64,000 bases of DNA from assembly GCA_022559985.1 (NCBI GenBank), contig JAFJTR010000104.1, positions 1-64,000 on the forward strand. The letters run 5' to 3'. The stretch is from Parastagonospora avenae f. sp. tritici 18332-5 (lineage: Eukaryota; Ascomycota; Dothideomycetes; Pleosporales; Phaeosphaeriaceae). Shown here one piece after another: positions 56,001 through 64,000 of this stretch (positions are counted from its first letter, which is position 1; every line of letters starts with the position of its first letter). Both the position numbers and the translations under genes were made by a program. A model generated the notes under the pieces. That model was not told where the DNA came from. It saw nothing but the letters and a program-made list of their open reading frames with translations, and searched no databases.

Positions 56001-59000
56001 CGGTCACCAGGTCTATACCGTGTAGGTCCTGAGTACGAGAACGACACGGTGTTGGAACAAAGACGTGTGGATCTCGTACACGCCGCGGCACATGTCCTTG
56101 AGAAGTGCAGTCTCCTGAAGTACGATAAGAAGACTGGTGCACTCCAGCCCACCGAGCTCGGAAGGATTGCTTCCCACTACTATATCTCGCACAACTCCAT
56201 GGCGACATACAACCTGCATATCCAGCCAGGTATCAGCGCCATCGAACTCTTCCGCGTGTTCGCACTCAGCGAGGAGTTCAAGTTCATTCCTGTGCGACAA
56301 GACGAGAAGCTGGAGCTTGCGAAATTGCTCGGCAAGGTACCTATTCCCGTCAAGGAAGGCGTTGAAGAGGCACAAGCCAAAATCAATGTTCTGTTGCAAG
56401 CCTATATCTCGCGACTCAGGCTCGAAGGCCTGGCACTCATGGCCGATCTTGTGTACGTGACGCAGTCGGCAGGTCGTATCCTCCGTGCTATCTTCGAGAT
56501 CTGCTTAAAGAAAGGCTGGTCGCAAGTCGCCAAGCTAGCACTTGACATGTGCAAAATGGCTGAAAAGCGTATGTGGCCAACAATGACACCTCTTCGGCAG
56601 TTCCCTACCTGTCCACGAGACATCGTGCAGAAGGCAGAGCGTATCGATGTCAACTGGTCAAGCTACTTTGGCTTGGACCCACCGAGCATGGGTGAGCTTC
56701 TTGGTATGCCAAAAGCTGGCAAGGTTGTCTGCCAGTTGGTTGAGAAGTTTCCTCGTCTTGAGATTGAGGCAACACCCCGTCCTGTAACGCGATCACTGCT
56801 GCGCCTGGAGTTACTCATCAGACCAAATTTCGTCTGGGATGATGCGCTACATGGCACATCCGAGGCTTTCTGGATTCTTGTTGAGGATTGTGATGGTGAA
56901 CAGATTCTGTTCCACGATCAATTCATTCTCCGTAAGGACTACGCACATGGCGACGTGGCTGAGCACCTGCTTGAGTTCACCGTGCCTATTGATGAGCCAA
57001 TGCCGCCAAACTACTTCATCACTGTTCTCTCCGATCGATGGATGGCCTCTGAGACCAAGCTTGCTGTCTCTTTCCAGAAGCTGATCTTGCCAGCCAAGTT
57101 CCCAGCGCATACACCAGTGCTTGACCTGCAGCCTCTTCCGGTGTCGGCTCTGAAGAAGAAGGAGTACATGGGCCTGTACGAGAACATCGGTCGCTTCAAC
57201 AAGGTTCAGACGCAAACCTTCAACTCGTTGTACACATCGGATGACAACGTCCTTGTTGGCGCGTCGGCAGGCATTGGCAAGACCTTGTGTGCCGAGTTCG
57301 CAATCCTTCGACACTGGTCGAGCAATACCGAAGGCCGAATTGTCTATCTCGCACCATTCCAGGAGCTTGTGGACAACCAGTACAAGAACTGGAATGAGCG
57401 CCTGTCCAAACTTGGTGGGGGCAAAGATGTGGTCAAGCTGAGTGGCGAGAACACATCAGACCTGCGCTTGCTCGAGAAGGGCGATCTGATTCTGGCGACT
57501 CCAGCCCAATGGGACTCCATTTCACGACAATGGCAACGGAGAAAGAATGTACAGACAGTTGCTGTACTGATCGCGGATGAGCTGCACATGCTGGGCGGCT
57601 TCGGTGGCCATGTCTATGAGATTGTCGTCTCGCGTATGCAGGCCATGGCTGCTCAACTGGAGTCGAAGCTGCGCATCGTCGGTCTCAGTGTATCCTTGGC
57701 GAATGCACGCGACATTGGAGAGTGGATTGGTGCCAACAAGCATACCATCTACAACTTCAGCCCCGCGATCCGTGCCGTTCCTTTGGAGCTCAAGATCCAG
57801 TCCTTTACCATTCCACACTTCCCTTCGCTGATGATGGCCATGGCTCGCCCGACCTACTCCGCCATCACGCAACTTTCGCCCGACAAGCCAGCCATGGTAT
57901 TCGCACCCAACAGGAAGCAGGCTCGTAACTCCGCGGTCGACCTGTATGCTGCTTGCGTTGCAGATGATGACGAGGATCGCTTCCTCAACGTAGAGCTGGA
58001 AGAGATTCAGCCTATTCTTGAGAAAATCAACGAGCAGGCGCTCTCCAAATCCTTGTCCCATGGTATCGGCTACTTCCACGAAGCTCTGAACTCATTTGAC
58101 AAGAAAGCTGTGCAGCATTTGTTCAAGGTCGGTGCCATTCAGGTGCTAATTGTTTCCCGCAATTCGTGCTGGGAGATTGACAACAGCGCACATCTTGTCA
58201 TTGTGCAAGGTACCCAGTTCTACGAGGGCCGCGAGCACCGTTACGTCGACTACCCCATCAGCGAGATCCTGCAAATGTTCGGCAAGGCAGGCAGGGTCGG
58301 CCAAGACAAGTCAGCGAAGGGTGTTCTCATGCTTCCTGCTGTCAAGCGCGAGTACTACAAGAAGTTCTTGAACGAGGCGCTGCCCATTGAGAGCTACCTC
58401 CATGACTACCTGCACGATGCCTTTGTTGCTGAGATCAGTTCGAAGACGATTGAGTCTACCCAAGAAGCCGTTGACTGGTCCACCTACACATACTTCTACC
58501 GCCGACTTCTCGCAAACCCGAGCTACTACAACCTGCACGATACCTCTCACGAAGGTCTGAGCGCACATTTGTCTGAGCTTGTTGAGCAGACCTTGAAGGA
58601 GCTGGCCGATGCCAACCTCATCGAGCATGACGAAGAGGAAGATGCGATCACACCTCTCAACCCTTGCATGATTGCAGCGTACTACAACATCTCGTTCATC
58701 ACGATGCAGACGCTCATGATGTCGCTGAACGGCCGGACCAGCCTCAAGGGTGTGCTTGAGATTATCACAGCCGCTACCGAGTTTGAGGACATCCAAATAC
58801 GTCGACATGAAGACCACATTCTGCAACGTATCTACGACCGCGTCCCATACAAGATGCAGGAGGCAAATTTCGAGACCCCGCATTTCAAGGCGTTTGTGCT
58901 GCTACAGGCCCACTTCTCTCGCATGCAGCTTCCCATCGATTTAGCCAAGGACCAGGAGATTGTCATCCGAAAGGTTCTCACCATCCTCAGCGCAAGTGTC

Positions 59001-59672
59001 GATGTACTTTCCTCTGAAGCACACCTCAACGCCATGTCCGCCATGGAACTGTCACAGATGGTTGTCCAAGCAATGTGGCAGAAAGACTCGCCGCTCAAGC
59101 AGATTCCCCACTTCGACAACGACACCATCAAGGCTGCGCAGAAGTTCGAAATCAACGACGTCGACGACTTCATCAACGCCATGGATGAAGACGAGAACCC
59201 AGACTACAAGAAGCTCATCAAATCACTCGAGGTCGACCAGCGACAATTGGCCGACATCGCCAACTTCACAAACAACTACTACCCCAACATCGAGCTCGAG
59301 CACGAACTCGTCGACCCAGAGGACATTGCATCGAACTCGCCGGCTCAGCTGCGCGTCAAGGTCACGCGCAACATCGAGGAGGACGAGGAACTCAAGACGG
59401 AGGTCCACGCGCCGTTCTACCCTGCCGACAAGACGGAGAGCTGGTGGTTGGTTGTCGGTGACCAGAAGGAGCACTCGCTATTGGCAATCAAGAAGGTCTC
59501 GATTGCGAGGAAGTTGGAGACGCTGTTGGAGTTCACGCTGGAGAAGCCGGGTAGCCATGAGTTGACGCTTTACCTTGTTAGCGACAGCTACTTGGGTGTG
59601 GATCAGGCGCCGACGTTCAAGGTGGAGGCGGCTGAGGGCATGGATGAGGATAGCGAGGAGGAAGAGGAGTAG
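53046..59672 (+). CDS. BRR2: Pre-mRNA splicing helicase BRR2 (U5 snRNP 200 kDa)
   Basis: A single uninterrupted exon encodes 2208 residues, close to the human and yeast proteins (2136 and 2163). BRR2 unwinds U4/U6 snRNA to activate the spliceosome. The N-terminal 450 residues include a PWI-like region and strongly acidic stretches (DEDEDDEEGAQTFEVRDADT). The first helicase cassette has Walker A APTGSGKTN (about 553), DEIH (about 668), SATLPN, and a QMLGRAGRPQ motif VI. It is followed by a Sec63 unit. The second cassette is degenerate in Walker A (GASAGIGKT, about 1405) with DELH (about 1510), as in other BRR2 proteins, where it acts as a regulator. A second Sec63 unit and a C2-like end complete it. 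The acidic tail reads DEDSEEEEE. Confidence 0.97.
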   Translation: MAQQNPNNLAQFKYAAMSNLVLQADRRFTTRRPDEHTGDPESLAGRINIRDMGGRTARDRAPTEQKKPKGPGIERGSLTEGGDVLDREQRKRKREDGAAFGASATVDFNIEGLTYKPRTPATRATFELITTIVSKSLGDVPVATTRSAADAVLEFLKDDSLKDFDKKKEVDDLLGTSMGAKEFNELVNLGKKISDYNTQDDDEEKDEVMGDDDGAENDDNQGVAVVFDEDEDDEEGAQTFEVRDADTSDEEDEAETAVEQIGGEDGNFGGMADTEEMVIQGDVAASTDRKGDGDQLIPAHEIDAFWLQRQIGQVYEDAHTQQEKTQDALNMLAGLDEDGEEKPLREIENDLMELFDYEHHELVAKLVLNRDRVVWVTRWRRAAEDKDERTAVEREMKAAGQQQILQELRARETGVKTEDGGQGKMKFNLKDISLPEIKDEDMTDAPRPDGVVGGLQPSSRLVNLDNIVFDQGNHLMTNPSVKLPQGSTRRQFKGYEEIHVPAPKAKRDPSERLMPTSELPDWATPGFGNSKSLNRIQTKCFPTAFNDDGNMLICAPTGSGKTNVAMLTMLREIGKHRNPATGEIALDDFKIIYIAPLKALVAEQVGNFGKRLEPYGIKVAELTGDRQLTKQQIAETQIIVTTPEKYDVITRKATDTSYINLVRLICIDEIHLLHDERGPVIESIVSRTLRRSEQTGDHVRIVGLSATLPNYRDVASFLRVDPDKGLFHFDGTFRPCPLKQEFIGVTDKKAIKQLKQMNDVCYTKVLEQVGEHRNQMLIFVHSRKETAKTAKYIRDKALEEESIGKILRSDAASREILREESEAVQNADLKDVMPYGFGIHHAGMSRADRTIVEDLFADGSIQVLVCTATLAWGVNLPAHTVIIKGTQIYSPEKGSWVELSPQDVLQMLGRAGRPQYDTYGEGIIITTQAEIQYYLSLLNQQLPIESQLVGKLADNLNAEIVLGNVRTRDEAVDWLGYTYLFVRMLRSPGLYRVGPEYENDTVLEQRRVDLVHAAAHVLEKCSLLKYDKKTGALQPTELGRIASHYYISHNSMATYNLHIQPGISAIELFRVFALSEEFKFIPVRQDEKLELAKLLGKVPIPVKEGVEEAQAKINVLLQAYISRLRLEGLALMADLVYVTQSAGRILRAIFEICLKKGWSQVAKLALDMCKMAEKRMWPTMTPLRQFPTCPRDIVQKAERIDVNWSSYFGLDPPSMGELLGMPKAGKVVCQLVEKFPRLEIEATPRPVTRSLLRLELLIRPNFVWDDALHGTSEAFWILVEDCDGEQILFHDQFILRKDYAHGDVAEHLLEFTVPIDEPMPPNYFITVLSDRWMASETKLAVSFQKLILPAKFPAHTPVLDLQPLPVSALKKKEYMGLYENIGRFNKVQTQTFNSLYTSDDNVLVGASAGIGKTLCAEFAILRHWSSNTEGRIVYLAPFQELVDNQYKNWNERLSKLGGGKDVVKLSGENTSDLRLLEKGDLILATPAQWDSISRQWQRRKNVQTVAVLIADELHMLGGFGGHVYEIVVSRMQAMAAQLESKLRIVGLSVSLANARDIGEWIGANKHTIYNFSPAIRAVPLELKIQSFTIPHFPSLMMAMARPTYSAITQLSPDKPAMVFAPNRKQARNSAVDLYAACVADDDEDRFLNVELEEIQPILEKINEQALSKSLSHGIGYFHEALNSFDKKAVQHLFKVGAIQVLIVSRNSCWEIDNSAHLVIVQGTQFYEGREHRYVDYPISEILQMFGKAGRVGQDKSAKGVLMLPAVKREYYKKFLNEALPIESYLHDYLHDAFVAEISSKTIESTQEAVDWSTYTYFYRRLLANPSYYNLHDTSHEGLSAHLSELVEQTLKELADANLIEHDEEEDAITPLNPCMIAAYYNISFITMQTLMMSLNGRTSLKGVLEIITAATEFEDIQIRRHEDHILQRIYDRVPYKMQEANFETPHFKAFVLLQAHFSRMQLPIDLAKDQEIVIRKVLTILSASVDVLSSEAHLNAMSAMELSQMVVQAMWQKDSPLKQIPHFDNDTIKAAQKFEINDVDDFINAMDEDENPDYKKLIKSLEVDQRQLADIANFTNNYYPNIELEHELVDPEDIASNSPAQLRVKVTRNIEEDEELKTEVHAPFYPADKTESWWLVVGDQKEHSLLAIKKVSIARKLETLLEFTLEKPGSHELTLYLVSDSYLGVDQAPTFKVEAAEGMDEDSEEEEE

Positions 59673-59791
59673 ATATGTAAGCGATAGGTATTGGCATTGG
59701 AAAAAGCCGGTTACATTTGGCGTTGACGTGCGACGTCTGGGATTTTTTGTATCATAAAGTTATGGCATTGCATTGAAGCATTTTACATCAA

Positions 59792-60630
59792 TCATGTTTC
59801 CAGTAACCAGGTGCCGCAACAGCCGGCTCTGAGCTGCTCTTCCCTCACCCCTCCCTCCATCTCCACCACAAACCCCTCCTTCCCAATCCACTCCTTAAGC
59901 CTCATCACCTTCGCCCGCACACTCCTCGTAACCCTCTTCGGCCCACCCTTAACCACCACCCTCCTCAACCCCGCCAAATCCCTCAGCTTGCACCTCGTCT
60001 GTAGCAAAAACGCCACGCGATCCCATCCCACCTCAAAAGCCCGGATCGCACGTCTCTGCGACGGCGTCAACTGCTTGACAATATGTAAATCCTGGTGCAG
60101 GTGACACATGTGGTGACCATGTTTGCGATCGGGAGTAATTTCACCGCATGATAGCGCATCGCGGTTTCGGCGAAGATCTGGTGGCAGGTGCGCGAGAGGG
60201 AAAGACGTTCCTAGGCAAGGTCCGTGGTGTGGAGGGCGGGATTGTGCGTGTCCATGGCGAGCTCGTAGATGCGGTTGCGCAGTTTGGGAGGAAGGCGCAA
60301 GAGGCGGGATGATTGTTGGTTGCGGCGGGCACTAGTGTGGGAAGTTAGATTGGTGGAAGTGAGGGTGGATGATGGGTTGCGCACATAGCTAGTTTCTGCG
60401 TGTTGGGTGCCAGAGCCGGTGGAACGTTTTTGGCATGAGGCGCGATCAGGCGGGAGTGTGTCGATAGGTACTTGTTGATGGCTCGCTCGCGTCCTAGCTG
60501 GGACCAGGACATGGTTGAAGTGGTTGTTAGTGATATAGAAGAGACTGCTCTTATGAGGAATTGAGAAACTTTGCTCTGAAGGTCGTTTCGAATTCACTTT
60601 AGCAAGTAGTAGTTGGCTTTCAAGCTGCAC
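59792..60630 (-). pseudogene. 2EXR-domain pseudogene
   Basis: The conserved start of a 2EXR-type domain reads LLRLPPKLRNRIYELAMDTH, then an in-frame TAG at 60211-60213 interrupts it. The same frame resumes with ERLSLSRTCHQIFAETAMRY, as in intact copies (SHQIYAETA). Near 60110 the frame shifts and the continuation is read as HLHQDLHIVKQLTPSQRRAI, ending CCGTWLLET at 59792. About 100 polar residues precede the domain. With one stop and one frameshift, it is best seen as a degraded member of the array. Function of the family is unknown. Confidence 0.65.
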
Positions 60631-60783
60631 TGTGGCGTTTGTCGCTCATCTCACTCGTGCACGAGTGCTGCCTTCACCTTGGGTTGTTAGCTCCTTGGTT
60701 GAGAAGACCAGGTGGGTAGTTGTCTGACTCATGGTTTCCCTCCGCACCTTCCTACAAACCATCGATATATTGCCTGCTCCATC

Positions 60784-61483
60784 ATGGCCGAGACGTTCAC
60801 TCAAGAGCCGCCCGATCTCATTCCCGGTCCCACTTCCATACCCATGTAAGTAGTCATTTACTATTCCCGCTTTGTTACGACTGGAGCTGACTGCAAACTA
60901 TAGCCTCATCCGAAACCAACCTACTTCGCCACTGCTCCGACTCTCTGGGGAGATCCGTAATCGCATCTACGAGCTAGCCCTCGATCTGAGAAGTGGTCGA
61001 ATTCTTCATGACGACCACAACGACTGGAACCGTGAAACTCTCATGCACACCTGTTACCAAATCTAAGCCGAGACGACTCGCACGTATTCAAAACAAAAGC
61101 TCGAGCTGCTCGCCAAAAACGGTGTATCGTTTAGTCCTTCTGTGGACGTCACGACCACAGTCGTTAAATTCGCGCCATCACAAAGAAGCTGCATAAACAA
61201 GGTGTTCTTGACTGCGATCCAAGTCTATCAGATTGCAAATGTTCGGGTGGTCATGGCATTCGGTTTGCAAAATGTGAAAACGATCACTATGAGGAATGAC
61301 ACTGGGGACTCACCAGACCATAACAAACGCTTCTGGGCAGGGCTTCATTTAGACCAATGGGCTTGGAGTCGAGGAATCAACTGTGATGGGTACAAGAACG
61401 TAGACGGGGTATGCCATTTGGAGGAGGACCCAAACACAGGCATTGTCGGATGTCGTGAATTTGACAGGAAGATGATACGATGA
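60784..61483 (+). pseudogene. 2EXR-domain gene with one in-frame stop
   Basis: Two exons (60784 to about 60846, then 60905 on) read MAETFTQEPPDLIPGPTSIP, a phase-2 intron, then PLLRLSGEIRNRIYELALDL and MHTCYQI. A TAA at 61064-61066 stands where intact copies have a Tyr (CYQI-stop-AETTRTYSKQKL, compare SHQIYAETA). The same frame then continues unbroken to 61481 (VTTTVVKFAPSQ, NRFWAGLHLDQW-like text, GCREFDRKMIR). A single base change at the third position of a Tyr codon would explain it. The rest of the gene, including the intron, is preserved, so the lesion is recent or the stop is tolerated. Confidence 0.7.
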
Positions 61484-61874
61484 AAATGGTAAAACAGCAG
61501 ATGGGGTAACTAGAGTTCCAATTGCGCACTGTCAGATCTAAGCATCCCTTTCGAGGGCTCACAAGCGTGCCTAAGGAACATTTTCCGTTGACAGGTGAGC
61601 ACTTCTATAGCTGGTTTACGTCGAGTCTAGCTTCATCGCGTATGAATCAATTGGTACACACCTTTTCTTTTTGAAGTCATGTGTTATTCTTCGTCGCGAT
61701 GTGATCTTAGCGCCACATTTCACTCTACACGCAAGCACGTGGTCCGTGATATCGAACAGGCAGATGTAATAGCGCGGCTCAAGCTCGGAAAGCATTATAA
61801 ACAATCGTCCCAGGAGGTCTATTACAAGTACCTTCTCCTCAACTAACGATCACCCAACAAAAGCATCTATCATC
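61484..61874. other. Intergenic between 2EXR copies
   Basis: No gene was seen; the right end is the promoter of the next 2EXR copy. Confidence 0.5.
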
Positions 61875-62552
61875 ATGGAGGCTCTCAACTCGAAAGGTCC
61901 AGCAAAACTCACTGCAAGCGTCGAGTCCCTGGCAATGTAAGTCATTTCACAGCACTTCGATACCTTCATCGTTACTAAATTCTGCAACAGTTCCCAATCG
62001 AATCAAATGAACTCTCCGCTGCTCCGCCTACCAGCCGAACTCCGCAATCTCATCTACACCTTCACCCTCGATCTCGATATGGGAGTCTACCGCAATGCCA
62101 GCGACGAGGAACTCAAAATGATTCAGCCGCTGTGGGACTCACTCGACTTCGTTCGCACAAGCCATCAGATATACGCGGAGACTGCTCACACCTACTTCGA
62201 TACCAAAATCCTACCCTTCCTCGTCCACGACAGCATAACCCTTCCGGATGACGACATCGAGGTAATGAACACCATTCTTGCAAAGCTCACACGTCTGCAG
62301 AAGACCATGGTCACTCATGTCCATTTCGGTTCGTGCAAACTATACAAGAACCTTAGGAACATCGACCCTGCCTGCCCATTGCTAGATCTACCAAATCTGG
62401 CAGAGATTACGTATTGCAGACCCAACATTAAGTGGAACGAGTTTTACCGCATTAACGGTGCTTTTTGTCAGCGGTGGAGATGCTGGGTGGGTAAGGGGGG
62501 CCTGCGGGTGGATATTTGCGAGCTGGAGCGACCGTCGTTGGAGTTGGCGTGA
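61875..62552 (+). CDS. 2EXR-domain protein
   Basis: Two exons (61875 to about 61937, 61991-62552) encode about 208 residues, with the first exon (MEALNSKGPAKLTASVESLA) joined through an AT/T phase-2 intron. The domain starts SPLLRLPAELRNLIYTFTLD, then VRTSHQIYAETAHTYFDTKI, the pattern of fungal 2EXR proteins (named for paired ExR-like motifs). The C-terminal half has NEFYRINGAFCQRWRCWVGK, the Trp-rich end also seen in the next copy (IEWIQFYSLVGFVRRR). Function is unknown; the family is large and variable in Dothideomycetes. No signal peptide or membrane helix is present. Confidence 0.8.
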
Positions 62553-63127
62553 GATGGGAAGCGGGCGGTGGAGTGGGTCGGAATGATCAAGCACTAGTTT
62601 CCCAGAGGAAGCAAGGAGCTTTCAAAGTTTACATTAGTGGGCCATGAATCGATAACACATGTTTATCCAGCGCTTCATAATCAGAAAAGAAAGTAATTTT
62701 GAGATTCACTTCATGTGTGTGGTCCGCGAGCTGTCCTGGTGTTGACAGATTGGCCCATTGTCGTCCATCACGTCATCTTCACTTTCCTTTCACGTATGGC
62801 GCTAAGCGCACGAGGGATAAACAAGAATAATTTTGCGTTAAAACCTCCGTGCCTCTCACAACACTTTTTAATGGGGTCACATGTCCTGATTATTCACACA
62901 TCTTGGCAGCGCAAGTCTACATAAGACCTTCTCCATATCCAAATCTTTCTCCTCGCGTTCTCCCACTCCAACAAACGCAACTCAACCACTACGCAAACCT
63001 AAAGTCTGGACACTATGGTACTCTGAGGCCCTCCCGTACTCACGCCTGATGCTGAGTGTTTTGCAATGTACGTAGCTGTTGCAAAATCGAGTGCTTCACC
63101 TTACGCAACACTAACGAGTTTGACAGC
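62553..63127. other. Intergenic or 5' exon region of the last 2EXR copy
   Basis: No gene was seen. By analogy with its neighbours the last copy may have a short 5' exon near 63060, ending before a GTACGT donor, but the frame upstream is closed by a stop. Confidence 0.4.
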
Positions 63128-63694
63128 ATGCAGGCGAACCAGCAAAACTCGCCGCTACTTCGCCTCCCAGCAGAGCTCCGTCAAATGGTCTACAAATTCG
63201 CCCTTGACATAAACTCCGTTACCGCTCCACGTGTGAACCTCCGCAACGACGATCTCGAGCGCAGCCCAATAGATTTCTGTCGCGCATCACGTCAGCTGTT
63301 TGCAGAGACATCTAAAGACTACTCCGACCAGAGGTTTATCATTTACTTCATGCAAACCCATGTGTACGGGGACGTCGCGGAGCTGGAGCGTCACATCACA
63401 AATCTCGGTCACGATCAGCCCCAGGTTTTTCGCCAGGTCATGTTCAACGGAACAGCGATGGTGCAGCTGTGGAGACGAATGGATGACAGCTGTCCGCTAT
63501 TGCACTTTTCTAATCTTAGGATGATCTTGCCGAAGCTACAGGCGCGTGATGCGGATATGCGGAACATTGAGTGGATCCAATTCTACTCATTGGTGGGATT
63601 CGTGAGACGGAGACTCGGGCGCCCGGTTGAAGGCTTAGTTCACTCTGAATTTGAGGAGAGTGCAGCAAGCCATGAGAGCGGACAAGAATATTGA
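63128..63694 (+). CDS. 2EXR-domain protein
   Basis: The open frame from the ATG at 63128 encodes 188 residues: MQANQQNSPLLRLPAELRQM, VYKFALDINSVTAPRVNLRN, then FCRASRQLFAETSKDYSDQR. The C-terminal part reads RDADMRNIEWIQFYSLVGFV. It is clearly a paralogue of the copy at 61875 (SPLLRLPAELR, x-x-SRQLFAET, IEWIQFY). The neighbours have a short first exon ending with AT before a GT donor; here the sequence CAAT|GTACGT...GACAG|CATG has the same arrangement, but no clean start precedes it, so I place the start at the internal ATG. Function is unknown. Confidence 0.75.
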   Translation: MQANQQNSPLLRLPAELRQMVYKFALDINSVTAPRVNLRNDDLERSPIDFCRASRQLFAETSKDYSDQRFIIYFMQTHVYGDVAELERHITNLGHDQPQVFRQVMFNGTAMVQLWRRMDDSCPLLHFSNLRMILPKLQARDADMRNIEWIQFYSLVGFVRRRLGRPVEGLVHSEFEESAASHESGQEY

Positions 63695-64000
63695 AAAAGG
63701 CGAGCAGGACGTAACCAAAGCGCGGTAAAGAATCCATCTTGTAGACATAGCAGAATGATGATAATACTTTCACATGTATCAAAACTCCTTCGAGCATATG
63801 CTAGTACCACATATAATGAAATATAGTTGTGAAACTCAGCGATGAGAGTGAACCCACTGTAAGGAACATCACGTTTCACTGATCACCGTCATCGATTTTC
63901 GACTTCACCACCTCATCCTCACCTTCATCGCCAAGTGAGACGCTAAGCTTTCAAGCATTTGAGTCTTCGAAGCCTCCTCGTTACAACGTCCGCTCACAAC
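63695..64000. other. Right edge, no gene seen
   Basis: No supported coding sequence before the window ends. Confidence 0.45.

Noticed and set aside
1..64000. tRNA and rRNA genes
   Set aside because: I looked for cloverleaf-like A and B box patterns and rRNA-like blocks and found none I could support by eye; a covariance-model search would be decisive.

Overview
The window is nuclear DNA of a filamentous ascomycete. The evidence is short GT-AG introns (mostly 45-75 nt) with CTAAC-like branch sites, fungal-only families (CFEM receptor, CBM18, 2EXR proteins, PFA4, CLIP-170 type CAP-Gly protein) and compact spacing on both strands. Gene content suggests a Dothideomycete, but this is an inference and the species cannot be fixed. 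I joined exons by hand; for most multi-exon genes I checked reading-frame arithmetic across every junction.

Layout. 0.5-10.1 kb: SEC9 t-SNARE, an NDP-sugar 4,6-dehydratase, a broken cytochrome P450, a sugar transporter and a CFEM/Pth11-like receptor. 10.1-13.35 kb: 3.2 kb without a gene I can support. 13.35-16.1 kb: an 876-residue secreted protein joining two chitin-binding domains, a phospholipase A2-like active-site motif and a C-terminal beta-rich domain. 17.3-25.5 kb: an esterase, a P450, U2AF large subunit and OGG1 (head to head), and a small unknown protein. 26-36.6 kb is accessory in character: a C2H2 zinc-finger gene, a DUF5071-like protein, several degraded or interrupted genes, and a GH16 glucanase whose C-terminus carries tandem 37-residue repeats separated by Lys-Arg.

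37-59.7 kb is a dense housekeeping block: ALG12 and PFA4 (divergent), the CCAAT-binding subunit HapC, prefoldin 2, a CMC2-like protein, NTR2 and SmG (divergent), an APH-family kinase, a CLIP-170-like protein, and BRR2 as one 6.6 kb exon. 59.8-63.7 kb holds four 2EXR-domain copies, two with in-frame stops.

Themes. Four genes belong to pre-mRNA splicing (U2AF65, NTR2, SmG, BRR2). Several accessory genes are broken by single lesions (P450 at 4.7 kb, a gene at 29.4-30.1 kb, MFS remnant at 31 kb, a TLDc-like gene at 35-36.6 kb, 2EXR copies at 60 and 61 kb). The most unusual item is the GH16 enzyme with Kex2-type repeats, which could release a family of small secreted peptides.
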